Shown here: positions 1 through 10,824 of the stretch, piece by piece
Layout: each line of letters opens with the position of its first letter
How positions within the stretch are numbered: the stretch's first letter is position 1
From: Mesorhizobium sp. 131-2-1
GTDB taxonomy: Bacteria; Pseudomonadota; Alphaproteobacteria; Rhizobiales; Rhizobiaceae
Length of the DNA stretch: 64,000 nt
Assembly: GCF_016756535.1 (NCBI RefSeq)
Contig: NZ_AP023247.1
Location: 1,612,501-1,676,500, forward strand
Reading direction: 5' to 3'
Position numbers and translations under genes: made by a program
Notes under the pieces: generated by a model
Databases searched by the model: none
The model's input: the letters and a program-made list of their open reading frames with translations, nothing else
What the model was told of the DNA's origin: nothing

Positions 1-111
1 TGCACAGGATCTGGTTCGGGCGACAATCCCTTCGGGATTGCGCGGACGCTAATCCCGTAAGGGAGTGGCTGAAGCGACGATTTCTTCGAAATCGCGCGAT
101 GGGTATTGGCA
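1..111 (+). other. 3' end of the 16S-23S internal transcribed spacer
   Basis: This stretch directly precedes the 23S gene and has no coding potential. Two perfect small hairpins are visible, at 24-40 and 78-94, each closed by a TTCG-type loop. Such stem-loops are usual in rRNA spacers. No spacer tRNA lies in the visible part; those usually found in rhizobia would be further upstream, outside the window. Confidence 0.7.
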
Positions 112-116
112 ATGAG

Positions 117-2918
<2,802 letters not shown>

Positions 2919-3103
2919 CTCATTCCTAATACTCATCCGACAAGTCGGATGTTTTGTTCTCACTCACGCTTGTTCCGCCCTGCGGGCGGCGCTACGTGGG
3001 TGCGGCGCATCAGCGCCGACGGTCGGTCGACCTTGCGAAGCTTCGCTTCGAAAGGCGCCAGGCCAAAAGAACATCCAAGGCACAAAAAAACAGCTTCTCG
3101 AAC

Positions 3104-3251
3104 AACGTGCGTTTCGCCGACCTGGTGGTTATGGCGGAGCGGCTGCACCCGATCCCATTCCGAACTCGGCCGTGAAACGCTCCAGCGCTGATGGTACTTC
3201 GTCTCAAGACGCGGGAGAGTAGGTCGCTGCCAGGTCTGCCAAACGCACGTT
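3104..3251 (+). other. Processing stem around 5S rRNA
   Basis: An 11-bp perfect inverted repeat (3104-3114 with 3241-3251) encloses the 5S rRNA. This is the expected stem for RNase III/E maturation of the 5S precursor. The spacer 2922-3103 between 23S and 5S has further GC-rich hairpins (for example around 2,976-2,993) and no gene. Confidence 0.6.
3121..3235 (+). rRNA. rrf: 5S ribosomal RNA
   Basis: Typical 5S features are present: paired ends CCTGG / CCAGG, the conserved block CCGATCCCATTCCGAACTCGG and the GCGGGAGAGTAGG segment. The length of about 115 nt fits the alphaproteobacterial form. It lies about 200 nt after the 23S gene in the same operon. The ends are approximate to a few bases. 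Confidence 0.95.
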
Positions 3252-3325
3252 CATCTCACATCCGGATCAAGGCATCCGGATCGAGACAAATCTTCTCATT
3301 ACGATAGGTCCGCCAACGGGATCCC

Positions 3326-3350
3326 GGGCCGCGCAAGCGGCCCTTTCATT
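3326..3350 (+). terminator. Hairpin with T-rich tail after 5S rRNA
   Basis: Arms GGGCCGC (3326-3332) and GCGGCCC (3337-3343) enclose a GCAA loop and are followed by TTTCATTT. It looks like an intrinsic terminator or RNA-processing hairpin between the 5S rRNA and the initiator tRNA. If transcription reads through, the tRNA would belong to the rRNA operon, as is common in rhizobia. Confidence 0.5.
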
Positions 3351-3421
3351 TGGCAGCCACTTGAATCCGGTAAGCGAAAACTTACCTCTAAGGACGCAAG
3401 CTAACGCTTGCTCGTTGTTGA

Positions 3422-3477
<56 letters not shown>

Positions 3478-3498
<21 letters not shown>

Positions 3499-3636
3499 AA
3501 TACAAAAAGGCCCGCCTCGCGCGGGCCTTTTTGTATTTGGTCGTGGTGGCCGGCGATCTTAACCCGCATAAGGGGCCCGCAAGGAGGCAAAGCCGACGCC
3601 GCGGGACAAAAACCAAATCCTGTCCCCGCAACCAAA
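3478..3636 (+). repeat. 23-bp direct repeat of the tRNA-Met 3' end
   Basis: The 23 bases at 3478-3500, covering the T-arm half, acceptor end and CCA of the initiator tRNA, recur without mismatch at 3614-3636. The second copy is followed by its own GC-rich hairpin and T-rich tail (about 3639-3680), so tRNA end plus terminator were copied together. Partial tRNA 3' ends are the usual footprint of tRNA-targeting integrases (att site), but no integrase is nearby. The rest of 3499-3810 holds only these terminators and the leader of the next gene. Confidence 0.75.
3498..3538 (+). terminator. Intrinsic terminator after tRNA-Met
   Basis: An 18-bp perfect stem (3498-3515 with 3521-3538) with a 5-nt loop has A-rich left and T-rich right flanks, a bidirectional intrinsic terminator. 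It ends the rRNA-tRNA operon. Confidence 0.85.
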
Positions 3637-3637
3637 C

Positions 3638-3682
3638 AAAAAACGGCCCGCCAGGCTCCTCGCCCGCGGGCCGTTTTCGTTT
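3638..3682 (+). terminator. Second intrinsic terminator-like hairpin
   Basis: AAAACGGCCCGC pairs with GCGGGCCGTTTT across a loop of about 14 nt, and the right side continues T-rich. It follows the duplicated tRNA end and mirrors the terminator at 3498-3538 in position and style, though the sequence differs. Confidence 0.6.
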
Positions 3683-3810
3683 GTCGCATGGCGCTGGCTG
3701 GACAACCGCGCGCTCTTTTCATCTCGACTTGGCGGGGCTTTGCGGCGATGGTCGCCCGACCCCGCGCTGCGGCATATCCGGCCACCGGGGTAACGCATAA
3801 GGAGCGGAAG

Positions 3811-4452
3811 ATGCGGCAGGCGCTGATCGTATGGGGCGGCTGGGAGGGCCACGAGCCGAAATTGGGGGCGCGCGCCGTCAAGGCGCTGCTTGAGGAGGAA
3901 GGTTTTGCCGTGCGCGTCGAAACCTCGACCGCGGCGTTCGGCGATCCCGCGATCGCCGATCTCAGCCTGATCGTGCCGATCTACACCATGTCCAAGCTTA
4001 CCAAGGCCGAGGAATCCAATCTCACCAAGGCGATCGAGGGAGGTGTCGGCCTTGGCGGCTACCATGGCGGCATGGGCGACGCCTTTCGCGAATCGACGGA
4101 CTACCAGTTCATGTGCGGCGGCCAATGGGTCGCCCACCCCGGCAACATCATCGACTACCAGGTCAATGTCGTCCGGCGCGACGATCCGATCATGAGCGGC
4201 ATCGACGATTTCCCCTACCGCTCCGAGCAGTATTACATGCATGTCGACCCCTCGAACGAGGTGCTGGCGACCACCACCTTTTCCGGCGCGCATGCGCCGT
4301 GGATCGACGGCGTCGTCATGCCGGTGGTCTGGAAGCGCCGGCACGGCAAGGGGCGGGTGTTCTACTCCTCGCTCGGCCACGTGGCCGCGGAGTTCGAGGT
4401 GCCGCAGATGCGGACCATCCTGCGCCGCGGGCTGGCTTGGGCGGCGCGCTGA
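3811..4452 (+). CDS. ThuA-like domain protein
   Basis: This 213-residue protein matches the ThuA-like family, a class I amidotransferase-like fold. Visible features are the N-terminal [13 protein letters not shown] strand, the central [12 protein letters not shown] segment and a C-terminal [12 protein letters not shown] motif, all usual in ThuA domains. In Sinorhizobium ThuA acts with ThuB in trehalose oxidation, but many relatives stand alone and act on other sugar derivatives. No thuB or transporter is adjacent, so the substrate is unknown. The ATG at 3811 has AAGGAGCGG upstream. The gene sits alone just downstream of the tRNA-Met repeat. 4453-4656 holds nothing recognisable. Confidence 0.85.
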   Translation: MRQALIVWGGWEGHEPKLGARAVKALLEEEGFAVRVETSTAAFGDPAIADLSLIVPIYTMSKLTKAEESNLTKAIEGGVGLGGYHGGMGDAFRESTDYQFMCGGQWVAHPGNIIDYQVNVVRRDDPIMSGIDDFPYRSEQYYMHVDPSNEVLATTTFSGAHAPWIDGVVMPVVWKRRHGKGRVFYSSLGHVAAEFEVPQMRTILRRGLAWAAR

Positions 4453-4656
4453 GTTCGGCGCGGAGATCCGGTGTCGGCCTAAGGTTTTCTATTGCCGCCG
4501 GCCCTTACGAATCATTTCGATCGAACGAGTCGCGTGTCCTTGCTCAATGACGCGCAGGCCGGCGGAACCGGCACGGCACGACCGGTCCCGCTTTCTACGT
4601 CTCGCGGTCGCGTGGGGCTGTCGCGTTTGGACGGCCTCACGCGGCTCGCAATAGCT

Positions 4657-5007
4657 TCATCTGACCGCAAGGCGGACATCGCCGTCGCCGCGAAGGCGAT
4701 CCACGCACAGGGCGCGGAGGACGAGAGCGGCGTCGGCGTAGGTGGTCGTCCTTTCGCCGCCGGAAAGCGGCATGCCGCCGACCGTATCGAGGACATCGGC
4801 CTCGATACGCCAGGGCAGGATGTCGGTGCAGGTGCGCATGCGACCGAAGACCGAGCTGATCGGGATCATATGGCCTTCGAACTCGACTTGCGGCTCGTCC
4901 GTGCCCGGAGTCCAGGCCTGGTAGGCTTCCAGAGCCTCGTCGAAGGCGCCATGCAATTGGATCGGGGCATGGCCCTCATGCAGGGCGGGCAGCAGGCGTG
5001 TGGTCAT
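4657..5007 (-). CDS. Conserved-looking small protein of unknown function
   Basis: This is a 116-residue soluble protein with no signal peptide or membrane segment. I do not recognise a named family. A central segment around GRMRTCTDILPW looks conserved-type, with two cysteines in the protein. A strong ribosome site GAGGAGGAAACCG precedes the ATG, and codon use is like its neighbours, so it is probably real. A micro-ORF lies 71 nt upstream on the same strand; its frame, read past an amber codon, ends in an ATGA overlap with this start. A palindrome at 5216-5240 lies upstream of both. Confidence 0.65.
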   Translation of the reverse strand: MTTRLLPALHEGHAPIQLHGAFDEALEAYQAWTPGTDEPQVEFEGHMIPISSVFGRMRTCTDILPWRIEADVLDTVGGMPLSGGERTTTYADAALVLRALCVDRLRGDGDVRLAVR

Positions 5008-5078
5008 CGGTTTCCTCCTCGATCGCGGCAGATATCCGTGCCGCCCAACGCCCCCGCGCCTTTGATGATTTGGTTGGT

Positions 5079-5144
5079 CTACTGCACCGGCCTGACGGTG
5101 ATGGGATCTGGAACGATCTCCAGAAATGTCTGCGTCATCGTCAT
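5079..5144 (-). CDS. Micro-ORF (21 codons), possible leader or amber-interrupted peptide
   Basis: ATG at 5144 has AGGAG six bases upstream and a second in-frame ATG two codons later. The frame stops at TAG (5081-5079) after 21 codons. Without that stop the frame would run 24 more codons, ending in a TGA that overlaps the ATG of the 116-residue gene as ATGA. This suggests either a leader peptide for translational control or a peptide of about 46 residues that gained a nonsense codon. The function is unknown and the expression evidence is only the ribosome site. Confidence 0.35.
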   Translation of the reverse strand: MTMTQTFLEIVPDPITVRPVQ

Positions 5145-5471
5145 CTCCTGATCATACGAACACGAATGGCGAAAAGGCCAGGCACTGGAAGGGCAGTATG
5201 ACTTGCTCCGACTCAAATGTCTATCAAACTTGTAGACATTCGTTAGGCGAAGCTAAGATGAGCTCAATCGCCCTGTCGCTGACCTTGTCGAGGGGCCGGC
5301 AAGCGTCAGAGCACGCTGAACCGGCATTCGACACCGCACGAAAGCTCGCTCCGTTGAAAACAAAGGCGCTGCCGCGCAGCCTGTTGCCGAGCGGTATCGG
5401 CGGAAAGCAGGTAGAATGGGGCTTCGGAGCGACGATCGTCTCGGGACGACTGTCGCCTGGCATGGTGCTCG
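5145..5471. other. Intergenic region without a convincing gene
   Basis: This 327-bp stretch separates the micro-ORF from the end of the deaminase gene. It holds the palindrome at 5216-5240 and otherwise only short overlapping frames without ribosome sites or family features. A 79-codon frame at 5224-5463 on the minus strand runs across the palindrome and looks spurious. Confidence 0.5.
5216..5240. promoter_or_regulatory. Palindromic operator candidate upstream of the micro-ORF
   Basis: Perfect 8-bp arms AATGTCTA (5216-5223) and TAGACATT (5233-5240) are separated by 9 bp. The site lies about 70-95 bp upstream of the leftward micro-ORF and the 116-residue gene, where a repressor or activator could act. 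No regulator can be assigned from sequence. Confidence 0.45.
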
Positions 5472-5942
5472 TCAGCGCTTCCAGAAATCGCGGTGCGGTG
5501 CGAGCAACTCGTCCGCGAGTTCAGGAAAGGGGCCAAAGACCTCGATCTCTTTCTGGCCGGAGCCGAGTACGGTGCGCGAAGAAAGGCTCATCGTCGGATT
5601 CTCCGGGTGATCCCCGGTGAGCGCCAGGAGGTCGGTCTCCTCGAAGCCGTAGACCAGCCGGCCGATATTCGCCCAGTAGAGCGTGCCCGTGCACATCGCG
5701 CAGGGCTCGCCGGTCGTGACCAGCGTGCAGGTCCAGAGAAACTCCGGCCGATAGGCAGCCGCCGCGCGCCGGGCGAGCTCGGTCTCGGCATGGCGTACCG
5801 TGTCGAGATTGCCCTGCCGCATCAGCACGCGGTCGTCCGGGCCGACCAGCACCGCACCGAACGGATGATGGCCATGCGCGGCCGTTTCGCGGGCAACGGC
5901 GTCGGCGGATCGGAGGTGGGCGAACATCTGATCGCGGGTCAT
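5472..5942 (-). CDS. Cytidine/deoxycytidylate-type nucleoside deaminase
   Basis: This 156-residue protein belongs to the zinc-dependent cytidine deaminase-like fold. The zinc and catalytic motif is HAE (in TVRHAETELA) followed by PCAMC (in GEPCAMCTGTLYW), the pattern of guanine deaminase/TadA-type enzymes; HHPFGAVLV precedes it. Likely chemistry is deamination of a free base or nucleoside. Further in-frame starts exist at 5954 and 5996; 5942 was chosen because the conserved part begins at once, but the ribosome site is weak for all. It lies downstream of the glutamine-synthetase-like gene on the same strand, hinting at a nitrogen-compound degradation unit. Confidence 0.85.
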   Translation of the reverse strand: MTRDQMFAHLRSADAVARETAAHGHHPFGAVLVGPDDRVLMRQGNLDTVRHAETELARRAAAAYRPEFLWTCTLVTTGEPCAMCTGTLYWANIGRLVYGFEETDLLALTGDHPENPTMSLSSRTVLGSGQKEIEVFGPFPELADELLAPHRDFWKR

Positions 5943-6093
5943 GGCAAATCCCATCGCGCGGCTGTTTGCGCCGAGATTGCTGCCGGGGAACGCCATTGGC
6001 AAGAGCCAACCGTCGCTTGAGCGCCCACCTTCGCGACTGCGCGAGGCGTTGGCGCTTCGCCGTGGTTCCACGCTACTCTCGGACGGGGTTACC

Positions 6094-7449
6094 CTAGACG
6101 CTCTCCAGGTAGGTCTCGATCTCGAAGTCGCTGACGTTGAGCGCGAAGGTGTTGAGCTCCTGGCGCTTGCAGGCGACGAAGGACTGGCGCAGCGTGGCGG
6201 GGAAGATCTCCGCCACCAGCGGCCCGCCTTCGAAGCTGGCGATGGCCGAGGCCCAATCCGGCGGCAGCTTCGCCAGCGTAAGCCCTTGTCCCTCGCCGCC
6301 GGTCGGCTCGCCGGGCGACAGCGCCCGTTCGATGCCGACGAGTGCTGCACCCAGGATTGCCGCCAGCACCAGATAGGGATTGGCGTCGGCGCCGGAAACG
6401 CGGTGCTCGATGCGGCGCGCGGCAGACGGGCCGCCCGGAATGCGGATCGCCACCATGCGGTTCTCGTAGCCCCAGGCGACCGCGGTCGGCGCGTAGGAGC
6501 GCGGCCGCAGCCGACGATAAGAATTGAAGTGCGGGGCGAACACCAGCGTGCTCTCGGCCATCGCCGCAAGCAGGCCGCCAACCGCGTGACGCATGGTGTC
6601 GGAGCCCTGGTCGCTGCCGTCATCGAAAATGTTGCGGCCGTCCTTGTCGATGACGCTGAAATGGACATGGAAGCCGTTGCCGGCGCGCTCGCCATAGGGC
6701 TTGGCCATGAAGCAGGCGGCAAAGCCGTGCTTGCGGGCGATGCCCTTGACGGTGCGCTTGAACAGCACGGCGTCGTCCGCTGCGCGCAAGGCATCGGGGA
6801 CATGGTTGAGGTTGATCTCGAACTGGCCGACGCCGTTCTCGGCGATCGCGGTGTCGACGGGGATGCCCTGCATGCGGCAGGCCTCGTAGACGTCGTGGAT
6901 GAAGGCCTCGAAATCGTCGATCTCGTCGATCGAGAGCGCCGCGTCGGAATCGAGGCGCCGGCCGGTGATCGGCGAGACAGGTCCGACGGGCCGCTGTGAG
7001 GTCGGGTCGACAAGGTAGAATTCGAGTTCGGTCGCGGTGACCGGCGTCAGGCCAAGGGCCGCGTAGCGGTCGAGGACGCGGGCGAGCGCGCGGCGCGGGT
7101 CGCCGAGATAGGGCGCGCCGTTTTCATCTGCGAGCCAGAGCGGCAGAAGTGCGGTCGGATGCGCCGTCCAGTCGACCGGCAGGATGCCGCGTCCCGTCCA
7201 TTGGCAAAGGCCGTCGGCGTCGCCGGTCGAGAAGACCTGTGCGTTGCCTTCGATGTCCTCGCCCCAGATGTCCAGCCCGATCAGCGAATAAGGCATGCGC
7301 AGCTTGCCTTCGAGCGCCTTGCGCGCCTGCTCGACGGGTATGCGCTTGCCGCGCATGATGCCGTTGAGATCGCACACCGCAGCCCTCAGGCTCTGGATGT
7401 CCTCTCTGCTTTCAAGCCAGTTCAAAACGTCCGCAATTGCATCGCTCAA
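6094..7449 (-). CDS. Glutamine synthetase family protein, gamma-glutamylpolyamine synthetase-like
   Basis: This is a 451-residue member of the glutamine synthetase fold, PuuA-type rather than GlnA-type. Visible motifs are the N-terminal CDLNGIMRGKRIP segment, QFEINL, FMAKPYGERAGNGFHVHFS and the C-terminal PGADANPYL-type block (here SGADANPYL). PuuA-like enzymes use ATP to join glutamate to an amine. I start at TTG 7449, giving the usual family length; an ATG at 7566 would add 39 residues unlike the family and would cover an inverted repeat at 7478-7493. It follows a GntR regulator gene on the same strand and precedes a deaminase. Confidence 0.9.
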   Translation of the reverse strand: MSDAIADVLNWLESREDIQSLRAAVCDLNGIMRGKRIPVEQARKALEGKLRMPYSLIGLDIWGEDIEGNAQVFSTGDADGLCQWTGRGILPVDWTAHPTALLPLWLADENGAPYLGDPRRALARVLDRYAALGLTPVTATELEFYLVDPTSQRPVGPVSPITGRRLDSDAALSIDEIDDFEAFIHDVYEACRMQGIPVDTAIAENGVGQFEINLNHVPDALRAADDAVLFKRTVKGIARKHGFAACFMAKPYGERAGNGFHVHFSVIDKDGRNIFDDGSDQGSDTMRHAVGGLLAAMAESTLVFAPHFNSYRRLRPRSYAPTAVAWGYENRMVAIRIPGGPSAARRIEHRVSGADANPYLVLAAILGAALVGIERALSPGEPTGGEGQGLTLAKLPPDWASAIASFEGGPLVAEIFPATLRQSFVACKRQELNTFALNVSDFEIETYLESV

Positions 7450-7477
7450 TTTCCAGCCCCTGGTTGCTGAAGGTGCT

Positions 7478-7493
7478 GTAGCCTGACAGCTAC
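7478..7493. promoter_or_regulatory. Inverted repeat upstream of the PuuA-like gene
   Basis: GTAGC (7478-7482) and GCTAC (7489-7493) are separated by 6 bp, 29 bp upstream of the TTG start. It is a possible operator for the FCD-type GntR encoded just upstream. The sequence 7494-7752 holds no other clear signal. Confidence 0.3.
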
Positions 7494-7752
7494 GATATCC
7501 CTTAGTGAAGACAGTCAGTGAGTTTCGAAAAGCCTCTCCGGCGCTTGCCAGAGAAATTTTCGTCATTTTTTCAATTCACTAGCTGGGATATCGGGGGGCA
7601 TTATGAAACCAAATTTCGCGATCTGCGATCGCAACATAGCTGGCTGGCGAGGGAAAGCCAAGCGGGCATTTGAGATTGCCGTCGCCGATGTCATTGCGGA
7701 ACCTGTGCGCACAGGGGCGGGGGCGCGAAGGGTCGCTACCCCCGCCGCGTTC

Positions 7753-8451
7753 CTAATTCCGCATCTCCGGGAACCTGACCTGACCGAGGATGTGCGTGGC
7801 GCCTTCGTCGATGTCGCGCACGATAGCCGCACGGGCCCGTCCGCCGTCGCCCGCTTCGATCGCCGCGACGACTTCCTCGTGATAGTCGATGCCGAGAATA
7901 CCGGCGAGGCCGTCCTCGAAGCCGACCGCCAGGTTCCTCAGAAACGGACCAACCTGCATCCACACCGTCTCGATCAGGAAGATCATCTGCTCGTTGCCGC
8001 AATAGCGGTAGATCGAGAATTTGAAATCGTGGTTCTTGCGCAGATAGTCGTCGATGTCGCCGCTGCGGGCAGCCTGGGTGAGCTCGGCGCAATGGCGGCG
8101 GATGGCGCGCAGATTGTTGCCGTTGATGAATTTGGTGGCGAGTTCGGTGGCCGTGCCTTCCAGGATCGTGCGCACGGCGGTCAATTGCTGGAAGCGCTCG
8201 GCGGAGATCAGCGGCACCTCGACGCTGCCGTTCGGCATAGGGCTCAGTGCCCTTAGCGCCTGTAGCCGCGTGAAGGCGCTGCGCACCGGCATGTCGCTGG
8301 TGCCGAGCTCTTTGGCGAGCTTGCGCGAGGTCAGCTTCTGGCCGGGCTGGAGCTGGCCCGACATCAGCGCCCGCACGAGCTCCAGATAGACTTTCTCATG
8401 CAGTGGAACGGTATCGACAGCGGTCAGCCCGAATCGTGATTTGTCGGCCAT
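7753..8451 (-). CDS. GntR family transcriptional regulator (FCD domain)
   Basis: This 232-residue protein has an N-terminal winged helix-turn-helix (about residues 15-80, with LTSRKLAKELGTSDMPVRSA) and a C-terminal helical FCD ligand-binding domain (about 95-220, with the NHDFKFSIYRYCGN metal-site region). Such regulators repress catabolic genes until a small acid or amine binds. It is followed on the same strand by the PuuA-like ligase and a deaminase, which it probably controls. The ATG at 8451 follows a weak ribosome site. 8452-8612 is a plain intergenic gap. Confidence 0.92.
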   Translation of the reverse strand: MADKSRFGLTAVDTVPLHEKVYLELVRALMSGQLQPGQKLTSRKLAKELGTSDMPVRSAFTRLQALRALSPMPNGSVEVPLISAERFQQLTAVRTILEGTATELATKFINGNNLRAIRRHCAELTQAARSGDIDDYLRKNHDFKFSIYRYCGNEQMIFLIETVWMQVGPFLRNLAVGFEDGLAGILGIDYHEEVVAAIEAGDGGRARAAIVRDIDEGATHILGQVRFPEMRN

Positions 8452-8612
8452 TGGCGATGCGTTGCTTCACGTGTCCTGAAATCTGCCCAGTCGCTCCGTC
8501 GGCAGCCGGGATGCGTTGCCGGCGGCCTTCGCACCACGATAGACGGTTAACGCGCGCTGCCGCAAGCGAGGTCCGGACAGTGGTCCCAACCGCTCTGTTG
8601 CCGGCGACGCCG

Positions 8613-9395
8613 CTATTTCACTCCAATGCCGGCCAGAAGGCCGCCATCTATCCTGTAATCGGCGCCGGTGCAGAAGCTCGCCTTGGACGAGCACAGGAAA
8701 GCGATCAGCTCGGCCACCTCCTCCGGCTCGCCGATCCGGCCTAGCGGGTGGGCTTCGCCGAAGCGCCTGAAGGCCGCCTCGATGTCGGCGTTCGGGTCGT
8801 CGCCGCCCGCGGCCCTTTCGAGGATCGGCGTGCGGACCGACCCCGGGCTGACCGAATTCACCCTGATGCCCTGGCGGGCATAATCGAGCGCCAGCGAGCG
8901 CGTCAGCGTGTGGATGGCGCCCTTGGTGGTGGCATAGGCAGCCACGTTCTCCTGGCAGGCAGTGCCTTGCACCGAAGCCACGTTGACGATGGCGCCGCCG
9001 CGGCGCTTGATCATCTCGGGAATGCCGTAGTGGGCGGTGAGATAGATGGAGCCGACATTGACGGACATCGCCCGGTTCCAGGTTTCGAAATCCGTTGTGG
9101 TAGCTGTGCCATAGGGGTGCACCGCGGCCGAGTTGACGATGACGTCCAGCCCCCCGAAACGGCCGACACCGGCGGCGATCGCCTGGGCAACCTGGTCCGG
9201 CACGGAAACGTCGACGGTCGCCACCAGGGCAGCGGCGCCGGCGTGGTCGAACTCGGCCTGCATCGCCGCATTGGCGCTTTCGTCGATGCCGAGCGCGATG
9301 ATCGCCGCGCCACCCGCCGCCAGGCGCCTGGCGCTGGCCAGGCCGATCCCGGTCGTCCCTGTCACCAGGGCAACCTTGCCATCGAAATCCTTCAT
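8613..9395 (-). CDS. SDR family oxidoreductase, possible mannonate/fructuronate oxidoreductase
   Basis: This is a 260-residue classical short-chain dehydrogenase: TGTTGIG cofactor motif near residue 13, NSAA, catalytic Ser in NVASVQG and YATTK, and a closing IDGGLL. It would use NAD(P)H to interconvert a hydroxyl and a ketone. It is transcribed divergently from mannonate dehydratase, so it may reduce D-fructuronate to D-mannonate in place of UxuB. That role is inferred from position only; family members are very diverse. Confidence 0.9.
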   Translation of the reverse strand: MKDFDGKVALVTGTTGIGLASARRLAAGGAAIIALGIDESANAAMQAEFDHAGAAALVATVDVSVPDQVAQAIAAGVGRFGGLDVIVNSAAVHPYGTATTTDFETWNRAMSVNVGSIYLTAHYGIPEMIKRRGGAIVNVASVQGTACQENVAAYATTKGAIHTLTRSLALDYARQGIRVNSVSPGSVRTPILERAAGGDDPNADIEAAFRRFGEAHPLGRIGEPEEVAELIAFLCSSKASFCTGADYRIDGGLLAGIGVK

Positions 9396-9571
9396 TGCCG
9401 AAACTCCGTGATTGTCCGCCGGGATCTGCAGGCGCGCGAGCCGTTGCGATCCTCATAATGCGCGGGATGACCAGCGACAAGAACACGTGTTCCGCCGGCC
9501 GGCGGCAGGCCGATTTGACTCCCCGTCGTGGCCGACAATAAGGTCCGGCCGGAATAGCGAAAGAGGCGATC
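9396..9571. promoter_or_regulatory. Divergent promoter region with 12-bp perfect palindrome
   Basis: The gap between the leftward SDR gene and rightward mannonate dehydratase holds the perfect palindrome GAACACGTGTTC at 9481-9492, near its middle. A single regulator bound there could control both genes. No regulator gene is adjacent. Confidence 0.45.
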
Positions 9572-10756
9572 ATGGAACAATGCTGGCGCTGGTACGGTCC
9601 GGACGATCCGGTTACGCTCGACCATATCAAGCAGGCCGGCGCGACGGGCATCGTGACGGCGCTGCACAACATCTATGACGGCAGCCCCTGGCCGCTCGAT
9701 GCCATCCTGGAACGCAAACGCATCATCCAGGCGACGGGGCTGACCTGGTCGGTGGTGGAAAGCATCCCCGTCCACAATTCGATCAAGATCGGCGCCGCGG
9801 AACGGCAGCGTTACGCAGGCTGGTACAAGGACACGATCCGGGCGCTGGCCAAGGCCGGCATTTCCACCATCTGCTACAATTTCATGCCCGTCGTCGACTG
9901 GACGCGCACCGATCTCATGTACCGGCTGCCGACCACCGGCTACGCCTTGCGCTTCGATGCGATCGACTTCGCCGCCTACGACGTCTTCGTGCTGAAGCGC
10001 AAGAACGCCGAAGCAAGCTACAGCCCGGCGCGTCTCAAGGAGGCGGAAGCGCGGCTGAAATCCCTGAGCGACGATCAGATCGGCAAGGTGGAACGCAACC
10101 TGATCGCCGGCCTGCCGGCCACCGAACGCAAGTACAATCGCGACACGATGCGCGAGGCGCTCGCCGACTACGACGCGATCGGCCCGGCGGAATTGCGCGC
10201 CAACCTTGCCTGGTTCCTGAACGAGATCATCCCGGTCGCCGAGGAGGTCGGGGCGCGCATGTGCATCCACCCGGACGATCCGCCCTTCTCGTTGTTCGGG
10301 CTGCCGCGGGTGCTCTCCACTGCCGCCGATGCGCGCTTCATCCTGGAGGCGGTCGACAGCCCGGCTAACGGCCTGACCTTCTGCACCGGCTCCTACGGCG
10401 TGCGCGCCGACAACGACCTGGTCGCGATGATCGGGGAATTCGCCGCAAAAATCCATTTCGCGCATCTGCGCAACGTGACGCGCGAGGCGGACGGCTCCTT
10501 CTACGAGGCAGAGCACCTGGAGGGCTCGACCGACATGGCGGCGGTCATCCTGGCGCTGATGCGGGAGGAGGCGCGCCGGCGCAAGGAGGGCCGCTCCGAC
10601 TGGCGCATCCCGATGCGGCCCGACCATGGCCACCTGCTTGCCGACGACATAGGCAAGACTAGGATCAACCCCGGCTATTCGCTGATCGGCAGGCTCAAGG
10701 GCCTTGCCGAATTGCGCGGCATCATGCGCGCGGTGGAGCGGTTCGAGCTGACCTGA
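9572..10756 (+). CDS. uxuA: Mannonate dehydratase
   Basis: This 394-residue protein converts D-mannonate to 2-keto-3-deoxygluconate in hexuronate degradation. It has the family's N-terminal [10 protein letters not shown] segment, HNIYDG, the [14 protein letters not shown] block, the metal-binding MCIHPDDPP motif and the C-terminal MRPDHGH motif. The length matches the E. coli and rhizobial enzymes. The start has AAAGAGGCGATC upstream. Its divergent SDR partner may supply mannonate. No importer for glucuronate is next to it. Confidence 0.95.
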   Translation: MEQCWRWYGPDDPVTLDHIKQAGATGIVTALHNIYDGSPWPLDAILERKRIIQATGLTWSVVESIPVHNSIKIGAAERQRYAGWYKDTIRALAKAGISTICYNFMPVVDWTRTDLMYRLPTTGYALRFDAIDFAAYDVFVLKRKNAEASYSPARLKEAEARLKSLSDDQIGKVERNLIAGLPATERKYNRDTMREALADYDAIGPAELRANLAWFLNEIIPVAEEVGARMCIHPDDPPFSLFGLPRVLSTAADARFILEAVDSPANGLTFCTGSYGVRADNDLVAMIGEFAAKIHFAHLRNVTREADGSFYEAEHLEGSTDMAAVILALMREEARRRKEGRSDWRIPMRPDHGHLLADDIGKTRINPGYSLIGRLKGLAELRGIMRAVERFELT

Positions 10757-10824
10757 GGCGCACCTCCGGAGGCCGGCGGAGCTTGAATTCTCCCGTCGGT
10801 ATCAGGATCCGGCCGGGCCCTCGT

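Noticed and set aside
5004..5144. Reading the micro-ORF as a lasso-peptide precursor
   Set aside because: The Gly...Asp spacing of the second half fits loosely, but there is no Thr at the expected leader position, an amber codon interrupts the frame and no lasso maturation genes are nearby.
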